A stretch of DNA of 40,132 bases. Origin: Mesorhizobium sp. WSM4306. Lineage in GTDB: Bacteria; Pseudomonadota; Alphaproteobacteria; Rhizobiales; Rhizobiaceae. How positions within the stretch are numbered: the first letter of the stretch is position 1; the number at the start of each line of letters is the position of its first letter. Location of the stretch: NCBI RefSeq assembly GCF_007003975.1, contig NZ_VFTC01000044.1:1-40132 (forward strand), read 5' to 3'. A program made the position numbers and the translations under genes. Positions 1 to 8,116 of the stretch are shown piece by piece. The notes under the pieces were generated by a model. The model made no database searches. It saw only the letters and a program-made list of their open reading frames with translations, and was not told where the DNA came from.

Positions 1-2687
1 CCGGCGACGAAGTCCAGCGTGCCGGTCACCGTCGCGCCCTCCGCAACGTTCTGCGAAGCCTCATTGGTCGCCGTCGGCACGTCGTCGGACACCGTCACGT
101 TGACGGTGCCGGTTGCCTGGGTGCCGTCGGTATCGGTGGCAACCACGCCGACATGGCCCAGATTGACCAGGTCGTCGAGATTGACGCCGGGATGGGCATC
201 GTAATTGTTGTTCAGCGTCGCCGTCACCGTCGCCACGTTGTTGGCAACCGATAGGTCCAGCGTCACCACCGTCACGGCGCCGTCCTTGCCCACGACCTGG
301 GTGTCCGACACCCTGGTCCAGGTCAGGTTCGCGGTGTTCAGCCCGCTCAGGTCGGTGCCGAAGGCGATCGAGGCGATCGCATCCGAGCCCGGCGTGAAGG
401 TGATCGAGTTCGAGGCGAGGTCCGGACCGGCCGGCGTCGAGCCGTCGCTCAGGTTCTGGTCGTCAAGCGCCAGCGTGATCGGTGCACCCGCAGCCGGGGC
501 CGCACCGTCCGTGATCGTGAAGGCGATGTTGGCCGTCGAAGTGTCGAGGTCGCCGTCCGTCACCGTGTAGGTCGCGTTGACCGCCACCGGACCGGAACTG
601 TTGTCGACCGAGGCGTCCGGCGTGAACGAGTAGGATCCGTCCGCCTTCACCTGAATGGTGCCCGCGCCGATGTCGACCGACTGGGAATAGCCCGTGCCGG
701 GATCGAAGGTCAGCAGCGTGCCGTTGATATGCGTCACCGTGGCGCCGTCGGCGCCGGCGACGAAGTCCAGTGTTCCGGTCAGTGCCGGGGCACCTTCAGC
801 AATCGACTGCGAGGCTTCATCATGCGCCGTCGGCACGTCGTCGACGATATTGACGGAGAGCGTGGCGTTCGTGCTTTGCAGATCCTGGTCTGTCAGCGTG
901 ACAGTTAAGTTCTCGAAAAGGCTGTTGGTGTCTTGGCCCGCGGCGTGCCCCTCGTTGTCGGCCAGCGTGTAGGTATAGCTCACCTGGCCGGTGGCGGCAT
1001 CGTAAGCCGTCACATTGAGCGTGTTGCCGAGCGCGGTGGTGAAGGAGCCCGCGGTGAACACGCCATTGGTGATGAAAGTGTGGCCGTCGATCGCCAGCGA
1101 GGCGATGCCGTCGGGCGAGGAGATGGTGAAGGTGCCGGCGCCGGTCTCGGCCGTGCTTGCCGGATCGGACCCTGGTCCGCCCGGCGTCCCGACATTCAAT
1201 GCCGCCTCGTTGACGATGACGTCGCCGCCACCGGCCTCCGGCGTCAGGTCCGTGATCTCCGGCGTCGAGTTGCCGATCGAAATCGTCAGCGTGGTGTGCG
1301 AGGTGTCGCCGTCGCCGTCCTTGATCGTGTAGGTGAAGACGTCGTTGACGCCGCCGGGCGTGCCGGCATCGCGAACGTAGCTGCAGGTGCCGTCGGCGGC
1401 CAGCGTCAGCTTGCCATAGGTGCCCTGGATCTGCGTGCCAAGCGTGGCCGCGTCGTCGACAGCGGCATTGGTGTTACCAGCCTGGACGCCAACCACTGTC
1501 GCGCCGTCGGCGCCCTTGGTGTCGGCAACGCCGTCCGTGGTGTTCGCGTCGACCGCGTCCGTACCGCCGACAAGCACATTGCCCGTCGCGGGGCCAAACT
1601 GGCCTGCGGCGATGCTGTCCGTGTCGGCAACCGCCGTCGGCACGTCGTCGACGATGGCGACGGCAAAGGTGGTGCTGGCCGAATCGCCGTCGACATCCGT
1701 AACTGTGATGCTGAAATTGTCCGGAACCGTGTCGTTGGGATTGAACCCGTCCCCCTGAAGGGGATGAGTGACCGATTCGGTCACGGTGTAATTGTATTCG
1801 ATAGCACCCGTGCTCGGATTGTAGGAGACGATCGTCAGGTAGCCGAAATCGCCCGGAATCTGCTGGCCGACACCGGTAACGGTGACGCCGTTGATGACGA
1901 TGGACCCGATACCATCCGGCGCGTCGATGCTGATCGTTCCGATGCCGGAGGTTTCCGCGTTACTCGGCGCGTCGCTGCCGGGTGATTGAGCGGGGCCGCC
2001 GTCAAGACCGGTTTCGCTGGCCGCCTGGTCCGGGGTGAGCAATGATGTGGCCACCACTGAAACCGGCCTGTCGACGACAGACGGGAAGAGTTCGCGCCGA
2101 TCCAGAAGCCCAAATTGCAGAGCCGTGGGCGGCAACAGTGCCGACAGACCGAATCCGTCGCCGATGCCGCCGGGGGGAACCGAGAAGTCTGCGCCCGCAC
2201 TTGGGTTCGAACCGCCGGGGCCGGCCGAAATCGAACCATCGGCACCGAAGGCGACATCGACGTGGCTTGCTTCAAGCGCTGCCAGCAAGGCAACGCGCGG
2301 CACCTCGACGTCACCGATGATGAAGGTCGGCACGTTGAGCGCGCCATCCTTGATCACGATCACCGAGCCATCGGCCTGTTCGAGCACGAGGTTGTGGCCG
2401 TCGACCTTGATATTGTCGATCGAGACGTTCGCCGGAAGCTTCACCACGTTGCTTGCGTCGGCCACGTATTCGTGGGGCGCAGCTGCCGCCGGGGCCTTCG
2501 CCTCCGCAGGTGCATCTTGTTTGACGGGCGCGCCGCTGCCGACATCGACCGGTACGGGCTCGGCAGGCGCCGCCTGGGCGGCCTGCGCTACCTGCATCCC
2601 CGCCTGCGACGGCGACCCGCCATGCTCATCGGGAGAGTGTTGGTCCCAAGAATTCGAGACGGTGTCCAGTTCGTTATTGTTCGTCAT
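1..2687 (-). CDS. Giant VCBS-repeat type I secretion adhesin, N-terminal part
   Basis: This is the 5' part of a very large surface protein; 895 codons are in the window and the gene continues past base 1. The ATG at 2687 follows a GGAGGG ribosome site at about 2697. There is no Sec signal, as expected for type I secretion. Residues 1-75 are Ala/Pro/Gln-rich. Residues 80-140 (VVKLPANVSIDNIKVDGHNL onward) and the GDGFGLSALLPPT segment near 176-188 resemble the N-terminal module of alphaproteobacterial T1SS adhesins. From about residue 225 come T1SS-143/VCBS-type domains with motifs such as VDDVPTA, DEASQSIAEG and TLDFVAGADG. DNA at 1-17 recurs identically at 754-770, giving a 753-bp (251-codon) repeat unit. 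The C-terminal RTX repeats and secretion signal, if present, lie outside. The T1SS operon and LapG-like protease beside it support export and retention at the outer membrane. One Cys (residue 435) is unusual for this class. Confidence 0.88.
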   Translation of the reverse strand, partial: MTNNNELDTVSNSWDQHSPDEHGGSPSQAGMQVAQAAQAAPAEPVPVDVGSGAPVKQDAPAEAKAPAAAAPHEYVADASNVVKLPANVSIDNIKVDGHNLVLEQADGSVIVIKDGALNVPTFIIGDVEVPRVALLAALEASHVDVAFGADGSISAGPGGSNPSAGADFSVPPGGIGDGFGLSALLPPTALQFGLLDRRELFPSVVDRPVSVVATSLLTPDQAASETGLDGGPAQSPGSDAPSNAETSGIGTISIDAPDGIGSIVINGVTVTGVGQQIPGDFGYLTIVSYNPSTGAIEYNYTVTESVTHPLQGDGFNPNDTVPDNFSITVTDVDGDSASTTFAVAIVDDVPTAVADTDSIAAGQFGPATGNVLVGGTDAVDANTTDGVADTKGADGATVVGVQAGNTNAAVDDAATLGTQIQGTYGKLTLAADGTCSYVRDAGTPGGVNDVFTYTIKDGDGDTSHTTLTISIGNSTPEITDLTPEAGGGDVIVNEAALNVGTPGGPGSDPASTAETGAGTFTISSPDGIASLAIDGHTFITNGVFTAGSFTTALGNTLNVTAYDAATGQVSYTYTLADNEGHAAGQDTNSLFENLTVTLTDQDLQSTNATLSVNIVDDVPTAHDEASQSIAEGAPALTGTLDFVAGADGATVTHINGTLLTFDPGTGYSQSVDIGAGTIQVKADGSYSFTPDASVDNSSGPVAVNATYTVTDGDLDTSTANIAFTITDGAAPAAGAPITLALDDQNLSDGSTPAGPDLASNSITFTPGSDAIASIAFGTDLSGLNTANLTWTRVSDTQVVGKDGAVTVVTLDLSVANNVATVTATLNNNYDAHPGVNLDDLVNLGHVGVVATDTDGTQATGTVNVTVSDDVPTATNEASQNVAEGATVTGTLDFVA

Positions 2688-3007
2688 AGCCAAACCCTCC
2701 GGTATTTCCCGGCAAGAGACAGTGACGGCCCCAGCTTTGCAACTGTCCTGCAATCACTTTCATATATTCCGATATAACTGTCTCGGCATTATTTTCACGT
2801 GGTAAACCCCAAACATATAATCTGATATACATTGCCGGGACCGTGGCCGTTTGATATCCGCCAGTCGGGATGGGTTGGTAACCAACAGTATAAAATTGAA
2901 TAAAATTTTATGCAAATTAGATGTTCCGGTTTTCCAGAAACTTATCCACCTTCATTTCCAGTAATTTGAGACAAGATTGGTAGCGTCCACAATCAAAGGT
3001 GGGCGTT
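2688..3007. promoter_or_regulatory. Divergent promoter region between adhesin and protease, with two dyads
   Basis: This 320-base AT-rich stretch has no credible gene and must carry the promoters of the divergent adhesin and LapG-like genes. Two dyads are visible. One has GTTGGT at 2874-2879 and ACCAAC at 2881-2886 around a single A. The other has ATAAAATT at 2890-2897 and AATTTTAT at 2904-2911 with a six-base spacer. Their adjacency suggests regulator binding sites. The RHH protein at 3980-4621 is one possible ligand, which is inference only. I cannot place the -10 and -35 boxes with confidence. Confidence 0.5.
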
Positions 3008-3952
3008 ATGAAAAAAGAAAAATCTGCCCCGGGGGTAACCGGGCTGAAGCTGCTCCTGCTGGCTATGGGCATCGCAAGCCTGCCGCAGCCATCCTTCGCG
3101 AGCGGCGTTGCCGAGGGTAACCGCGCTGTCGCTGCAATGCTCGCGGGGGTCGAAACCCCGTCCAGTCTCGGCGGCGTTTCGCTGGCTCGGCCGCAACCCT
3201 GGCAGCCCGTTTCAACCTACAGGGTCGGCATGGTTTTCGGCAGCTATGGTCCTGTTGCCGTTTATGAAAAGCGCGGTGCTTCGATAGCGCAGGACGACCC
3301 CGGGATCGACCCGATCCAGACGGCGGCGATCATTCCCGGCGTGTTTGGGTCGGTTGCCCTGTCTATGCGCAATTTCCCGGTCTCGGCGCGCTGGGCGCCT
3401 GTCTACAAGGCAATTGTCGAGTGCACCGCGGGCAGTGCATGCGAGCGCAAGAACAGCACCTTTGCCGGGATCGTCGAGGCAGCCCGGGACAAGCACTTCA
3501 TCGACAAGCTGTCCTTCGTCAACTCGAGTATAAATCGCGCGATCGCCTACAAGAAGGACAGCGTGGTTTACGGCAAGCTCGACTACTGGGCGAAGCCCTC
3601 GGAAATCCTCGAGCGGCGGGCAGGGGACTGCGAGGATTTTGCCATCCTCAAGATGGCCGCGCTGCTGCATGCGGGCATCCCGGCTCAGAGCATGTCGCTG
3701 GTTGTCTTGCAGGATCGCAAGCGCGGTTTCTTCCATGCCGTACTGTCGGTCAGCACCGGCAGCGGGGTGTTCATTCTCGACAGCCTGAGCAATGTCGTTT
3801 CACGCGACACCGATCTGCCGAGCTATGTGCCGCTGTATTCGTTCAGCACCGACCGCGCATGGATCCATGGCGCAAAGACCGGCTCTGCGCAAATAGCCGA
3901 TATCAAGGGCGGCCTTTCGACGGTCGCGCCGGGCGAAGGTCTGCAACAGTAA
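3008..3952 (+). CDS. LapG-type periplasmic transglutaminase-like cysteine protease (BTLCP family)
   Basis: This is a bacterial transglutaminase-like cysteine proteinase, the family of Pseudomonas LapG, which clips the N-terminus of large T1SS adhesins and releases them from the cell surface. The ATG at 3008 follows AGGTGG at about 2997-3002; a GTG nine bases upstream is in frame but would overlap that site. The product is 314 residues. Residues 1-32 are a Sec signal peptide with core LKLLLLAMGIA. The catalytic triad can be read directly: Cys208 in RAGDCEDFA, His243 in FFHAVLSV and Asp258 in FILDSLS. The length is above that of plain LapG because of about 90 extra residues before the catalytic domain. 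It is divergent from the adhesin, its likely substrate, and convergent with the export operon (27 bases apart). No LapD gene is in the window, so how the protease is controlled is unknown. Confidence 0.87.
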   Translation: MKKEKSAPGVTGLKLLLLAMGIASLPQPSFASGVAEGNRAVAAMLAGVETPSSLGGVSLARPQPWQPVSTYRVGMVFGSYGPVAVYEKRGASIAQDDPGIDPIQTAAIIPGVFGSVALSMRNFPVSARWAPVYKAIVECTAGSACERKNSTFAGIVEAARDKHFIDKLSFVNSSINRAIAYKKDSVVYGKLDYWAKPSEILERRAGDCEDFAILKMAALLHAGIPAQSMSLVVLQDRKRGFFHAVLSVSTGSGVFILDSLSNVVSRDTDLPSYVPLYSFSTDRAWIHGAKTGSAQIADIKGGLSTVAPGEGLQQ

Positions 3953-3979
3953 GTATGCCGTCACGGTGTCTTGGGCGCC

Positions 3980-4621
3980 CTAGCCGCCGAAGACGAACGC
4001 CATCAGCAGTTCCGGCTCGACGACCGGCGCCCGCGCCGCGTTCAGTTGACCCCGGTAGCGGCGGTCACCGGCGCCGATGACAAAACCGGTAGCGACCGGC
4101 GTCTCGCCATTGGCCTCGAGCTTGGCGAATATGTCGGCGACATTGAGATCCAGCGCCAGCTTGAGGTCGTGGCGCGCGTCCTCGTTCGGCGCCGCCGGCA
4201 ATTGACGACGCACCAGTTGCTGGAACGGTGCATTGAAGGTCAGGATCTTCTTCGACGACGACAGGGCAAAGGCCGGCGAGGGACAGGCGACCAGAATGGC
4301 GTTGATGGTCTTGATCGACGCCAGCCTCTGCAAGGTCAGGTTCTCGTCGGCCAGTCCACGCATGCAAGCTACGCGGATTGCCGATGTCAGGTTTCCGGTG
4401 TTGGCGTGGCTCTCGGCGATCTCTTCGATCAGCATGCCGATCGTGCATTTCCGGTTTTCGGCCATTTGCTTCAACGAGGTCCAGAACGCACGTTCCAGAC
4501 GAATGCCACGGCGCGTGCCGCCACGCGCCACGACCCGGAACTCCAGTCCGAAATCCTCTGCCGCCAGCGGCGGGAGCAGCCGGTCGCGATCGGCAGGAGG
4601 AGAGATCGCGCTACCGCTCAC
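3980..4621 (-). CDS. Ribbon-helix-helix protein with C-terminal PAS-like domain
   Basis: This is a 213-residue cytoplasmic protein, last gene of the T1SS operon. Its GTG start at 4621 lies inside the end of the HlyD gene (11-base overlap), which suggests translational coupling. Residues 28-90 (RGGTRRGIRLERAFWTSLKQ, then IGMLIEEIAE and GNLTSAIRV) match the RHH_4 type of ribbon-helix-helix domain: a basic beta strand, two helices and a turn containing G-N-L. Residues 100-213 have the look of a PAS fold (ASIKTINAILVACPSPAFAL, ILTFNAPFQQL). RHH_4 proteins are usually treated as DNA binding, and PAS domains sense ligands or bind partners. Its place in the secretion operon suggests control of adhesin production or export, which is inference. 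I see no metal-, haem- or flavin-binding signature that would identify a ligand. Confidence 0.78.
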   Translation of the reverse strand: MSGSAISPPADRDRLLPPLAAEDFGLEFRVVARGGTRRGIRLERAFWTSLKQMAENRKCTIGMLIEEIAESHANTGNLTSAIRVACMRGLADENLTLQRLASIKTINAILVACPSPAFALSSSKKILTFNAPFQQLVRRQLPAAPNEDARHDLKLALDLNVADIFAKLEANGETPVATGFVIGAGDRRYRGQLNAARAPVVEPELLMAFVFGG

Positions 4622-5900
4622 TCATCGCCTCCTCGCGCGCCTTGTTGATAGGCTTCATCAGGTAGGTGAGGATCGTCTTGCGTCCGGTCTTGATGTCGAC
4701 CGAACAGATCATGCCGGGGATAATCGAATAGGTCTTGCCGTCGCGTGTCAGCGTCGATTTGTCGGTGGCGACGCGAACCTGATAGTAGGGTTCGCCGGTC
4801 TTCTGGTCGACCAGGCTGTCGGCGGTGATGTTCGAGACCTTGCCTTCGATGCCGCCGAAGATCGAGAAGTCATAGGCAGTCACCTTGATCAGTGCATCCT
4901 GCCCCGGCCGGATGAAGGCGACGTCTCGCGGTGAAACCCGCGCTTCGACCAGCAGGGTCTCGGAGGTCGGCACGATACCCGCGACGACAGCGCCGGGCTG
5001 GACGAAAGCGCCGACGGTGTTGATGTCGAGTGTGTTGACGATACCGTCGACAGGCGACCGTATGTCGGTGCGCGCCACCTTGTCGGTGGCGCCGCGTATC
5101 GTCTCATCCACCACCGAGAGGTCGGCGAGCGCCTGTGTCAGATCGCTGAGCGCTTCCTGTTGCAGCTGCAGGCCGAGTTCATCGACCTGAAGCTGGGCTT
5201 CCGTGATGGCCGACTTCGCTTTCTTGATGGTTTCTCCGGCGAGTGCCAGCTGACCATTGAGCTCGGTCTGCTCGCGCTCGACGCGGAGTTGTTCGGTTCG
5301 CGCCATCAGGCCTTTCTTGACCATCGCTTCGACCAGCTTCGCCTCCTGGTCGCTGACGGCCAGATTCTTGGTGAGGCGATCGGCATTGGCGTTGGCCTCA
5401 TCCAGCTCCTTCTCGCGCTGATCGAGGCGCGACTTGAGAACCGATAGCTTGACTTCGAAGTTGTCGCGGCGCGCGATGAGCAGCTTCTGCTCGTTGTCGC
5501 AGATTTCCGGCGCGACCTTCTGGATCTCGGACGGGCAGGGAAATGCGCCCTCGAGATTGCCGGTCTGTTCGAATTTGAGCCGTGCAATGCGCGTCTGCAG
5601 CGCCCGCGCCTTGGCCTGCTGCTCGCCAAGGCTTGAGGTGTTGAAAGTGTTGTCGAGGCGAATGATGAGGTCGTTCTTCTTGACGATCTGCCCGATCTTC
5701 ACAGCGATTTCCTGAACAACGCCGGGCTCGCTGGCCTGGATGACCTGGGTCTTCGACGCGGGTATGATCTTGCCGTCGCCGCGTGCGATTTCATCGACCT
5801 CGGCAAAGGACGCCCAGGCGACCGAACTCGCAAAAAGCGCTCCGATGATGAATATCGACGCTGACGCAAAAAGCGGCGGGCGGTCTTCCCTGGCAAGCAT
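4611..5900 (-). CDS. HlyD-family membrane fusion protein of the type I secretion system
   Basis: This is the periplasmic adaptor that links the inner-membrane ABC exporter to the TolC-type outer membrane channel. The product is 429 residues. It has a short cytoplasmic N-terminus, one transmembrane helix at about residues 10-31 (FASASIFIIGALFASSVAWA), then a lipoyl-like half-domain (GDGKIIPASKTQVIQASEPG) and a long coiled-coil hairpin at about 75-260 rich in Leu, Glu, Gln and Arg. The second lipoyl half follows (DIRSPVDGIVNTLDINTVGA), then a C-terminal beta domain ending near the typical IIPGMICSVDIKTGRKTILTY. The ATG at 5900 is the first usable start after an in-frame TGA inside the preceding gene. 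It sits 46 bases after the ABC gene and overlaps the RHH gene, so the operon order is TolC, ABC, HlyD, RHH. Confidence 0.92.
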   Translation of the reverse strand: MLAREDRPPLFASASIFIIGALFASSVAWASFAEVDEIARGDGKIIPASKTQVIQASEPGVVQEIAVKIGQIVKKNDLIIRLDNTFNTSSLGEQQAKARALQTRIARLKFEQTGNLEGAFPCPSEIQKVAPEICDNEQKLLIARRDNFEVKLSVLKSRLDQREKELDEANANADRLTKNLAVSDQEAKLVEAMVKKGLMARTEQLRVEREQTELNGQLALAGETIKKAKSAITEAQLQVDELGLQLQQEALSDLTQALADLSVVDETIRGATDKVARTDIRSPVDGIVNTLDINTVGAFVQPGAVVAGIVPTSETLLVEARVSPRDVAFIRPGQDALIKVTAYDFSIFGGIEGKVSNITADSLVDQKTGEPYYQVRVATDKSTLTRDGKTYSIIPGMICSVDIKTGRKTILTYLMKPINKAREEAMSER

Positions 5901-5946
5901 TTCCCATGCCCCAACGTATTGAATGCACTCAACAAGTCTGTTTCTG

Positions 5947-8079
5947 TCAGGCGCTCGTTCTCTGCAGCGCCTGTATCACTTGGTCTTTCGGTCCATCGGC
6001 AACGATCTTGCCCTGCTCGATGACAATCAGGCGGTCGGCCAACTCCAGCATGCTGAAGCGGTGCGTCGAAACGATCAGCGTCGTGCTGCGATCGAAAGCC
6101 ACCTTGAGCTGCTTGATCAACTGGCGCTCGGAAGCCAGATCCATCGAACCGGACGGCTCGTCCAGGAAGACGATTTTCGGTTTGGTCAGCAACAGGCGGG
6201 CAATTGCCATTGTCTGCCTCTGGCCGCCCGAGAGATTGGTGCCGCGCTCGCCGACATTCATGTCGTAGCCGCGCGGGTGGCGGGAGACGAAATCGTCGAC
6301 GCCGGCAGCCTTGGCCGCTTCGACGATCTGTTCATCGGTCGCCTCCGGACACGCCATCAGGAGATTTTCCTTGATGGTGCCCGAAAACAGATCGTTGGCC
6401 TGCGCGACGATACCGACCGCGGCGCGAACCTCCGACGGGTGGTATTGGCGGATGTCGATCCCGTCCAGCAGCAGCTCTCCGGAGGTCGGCAGGAAGAGCC
6501 TGCCGATCAGCCGCCCCATGGTTGTCTTTCCCGAGCCTATGCGGCCGATGATGCCGATCCGCTCACCGGGCTTCACCGAGAAATTCACGCCGGTCAGAAC
6601 TTCGTTTTCGGAACCCGGATAGACAAAGCCGACGTTCCTGAACGCCATCGCGCCGTTGCGAATGGGCCGGTTGACAAAACCAACCGTGTCCGGCCGATCC
6701 TCCGGCTGCGCCATGATCGAGTTGACAATTCGCAAGGAGAGCATTGCCTGACGAAGTCTGGACAAGGTGATAGCGATCTGCCCAAGCGGAGCCACCGCCC
6801 GGCCCGCCAGCATGACGGTGCCGATAATGGCGCCGGTCGAGACATGCCCTTCCGAAAAGGCATAAGCGCCGGCCACGATCAGGGCGACGGTCACCAGCTG
6901 CTGGATGGCCTGCGTTATGTTGCCGGCGGCAGCCGAAAGCTGCTTGATCTTCTCGGAGGTGTTTGATGCGTTCTTGGAATGCTCTGCCCATTTTCGCAGA
7001 AGATACGCCTCTGCCCGCAGCGACTTGATCGTCTCCAGCGTGGAGATGGATTCAACCAGCAGGGCCTGGCGTTGCGAAGCCTCGTTCATGGACGCGGCAA
7101 CGCGTTTGCCGATGCGCCGTTGCGTGATCAGCCCGACGATCACGGAGGCGACAAAGGCAATGGCTGGTATGATGACCAGCCAGCCGCCTATGGCATAGAT
7201 GACAAGAAGAAAGACGAAGACGAATGCTGTGTCGATGAAGACGCTGATGGTGTTCGACGTGAAAAACTCGCGCACGAACTCGTACTGCGTCACCCGATTC
7301 GCATATTCGCCGGTTGAGCCGGGCCGTGCCGACAAGGACGAGTTCAGCACCTTCTCGAACAGCATATAGGAGATGCGAAGATCGGCCTTGCGCCCGGCAT
7401 AGTCGATCAGCGACGCTCGGGCGGTTTTCAAGAGCAGGTCGAACAGAATGACCGCGCCGATCCCGATAGACAGCACCCAAAGCGTCGATATCGCCTTGTT
7501 TGGCAAGATCCTGTCGTAGACATTCATGGTGAAGATCGGCGAGGCAAGAGCCAGGAGATTGATGAATACCGCTGACAGGATGACCTTCGAATAGGTGCGC
7601 CAGAATGGCCCCATCGTTCCGGTCAACCAATGTCGCCGCTCGATCTTGGCCGCCGAACCGACGCTCATCCCCTCGACCGCGTTGGCATAGGTTATCGAGA
7701 AGGAAACGCCGCCGCTTATGTAGCTTCCGGCAAGTTCGGATTTACTGATGGTTGTGCGACCGTCCTCCTGGGGAGCGGTCGTAAATCCATCGTCCTCTGT
7801 CTCGGCAAGCAGCGCAACCGGCAATTGGCTGACGCGAAACAGGATGGCGGGGAGGTCGATGCGTCCGCGAAGAAAATCGCGATGGCTGAACTCCGTGATT
7901 TCAAGACCGACGCGTTCGGCAAGATGCCGAATAGCGTCGATATCGATTCGGGTATCCGACAGCGGCACGCCGGCAAACAGCACGGTCTCGGCACTCGGCC
8001 TGCCCAGGTAGCCGGCAACAGCCGAAAAGCAGGCCTTGAAGGCCTCCTTTGGCGACAGGATTTTAGGTTGTGGGTTCAC
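5947..8079 (-). CDS. LapB/HlyB-type type I secretion ABC exporter
   Basis: This is the inner-membrane ATPase/permease that drives adhesin export. The 710 residues comprise three parts. The N-terminal domain (1-130) is C39 peptidase-like but lacks the catalytic Cys, as is usual for exporters of unprocessed T1SS substrates. A six-helix transmembrane domain spans about 155-430. The nucleotide-binding domain spans about 470-710. Walker A GRIGSGKTT starts at residue 512, the signature LSGGQRQ at 616, Walker B IVFLDEPSGSMD at 636, and the H-loop STHR has its His at 673. The GTG start at 8079 is the only usable one after the TolC stop (37 bases upstream); its ribosome site is weak. The neighbouring HlyD and TolC genes complete a tripartite machine whose obvious cargo is the VCBS adhesin. 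Confidence 0.94.
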   Translation of the reverse strand: MNPQPKILSPKEAFKACFSAVAGYLGRPSAETVLFAGVPLSDTRIDIDAIRHLAERVGLEITEFSHRDFLRGRIDLPAILFRVSQLPVALLAETEDDGFTTAPQEDGRTTISKSELAGSYISGGVSFSITYANAVEGMSVGSAAKIERRHWLTGTMGPFWRTYSKVILSAVFINLLALASPIFTMNVYDRILPNKAISTLWVLSIGIGAVILFDLLLKTARASLIDYAGRKADLRISYMLFEKVLNSSLSARPGSTGEYANRVTQYEFVREFFTSNTISVFIDTAFVFVFLLVIYAIGGWLVIIPAIAFVASVIVGLITQRRIGKRVAASMNEASQRQALLVESISTLETIKSLRAEAYLLRKWAEHSKNASNTSEKIKQLSAAAGNITQAIQQLVTVALIVAGAYAFSEGHVSTGAIIGTVMLAGRAVAPLGQIAITLSRLRQAMLSLRIVNSIMAQPEDRPDTVGFVNRPIRNGAMAFRNVGFVYPGSENEVLTGVNFSVKPGERIGIIGRIGSGKTTMGRLIGRLFLPTSGELLLDGIDIRQYHPSEVRAAVGIVAQANDLFSGTIKENLLMACPEATDEQIVEAAKAAGVDDFVSRHPRGYDMNVGERGTNLSGGQRQTMAIARLLLTKPKIVFLDEPSGSMDLASERQLIKQLKVAFDRSTTLIVSTHRFSMLELADRLIVIEQGKIVADGPKDQVIQALQRTSA

Positions 8080-8116
8080 GATCCGCCCGCAGGACTGTCG
8101 TTCGACCTTGGCCTTA

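Noticed and set aside
933..1985. A 350-codon open frame on the plus strand opposite the adhesin gene
   Set aside because: It is a high-GC antisense frame with R/G/V-rich low-quality composition; the minus-strand adhesin frame is supported by family motifs throughout.
5947..8079. N-terminal C39 peptidase domain in the exporter, suggesting bacteriocin leader processing
   Set aside because: The catalytic cysteine is missing from the segment, and there is no small peptide gene nearby. It fits the non-catalytic C39-like domain of adhesin exporters.
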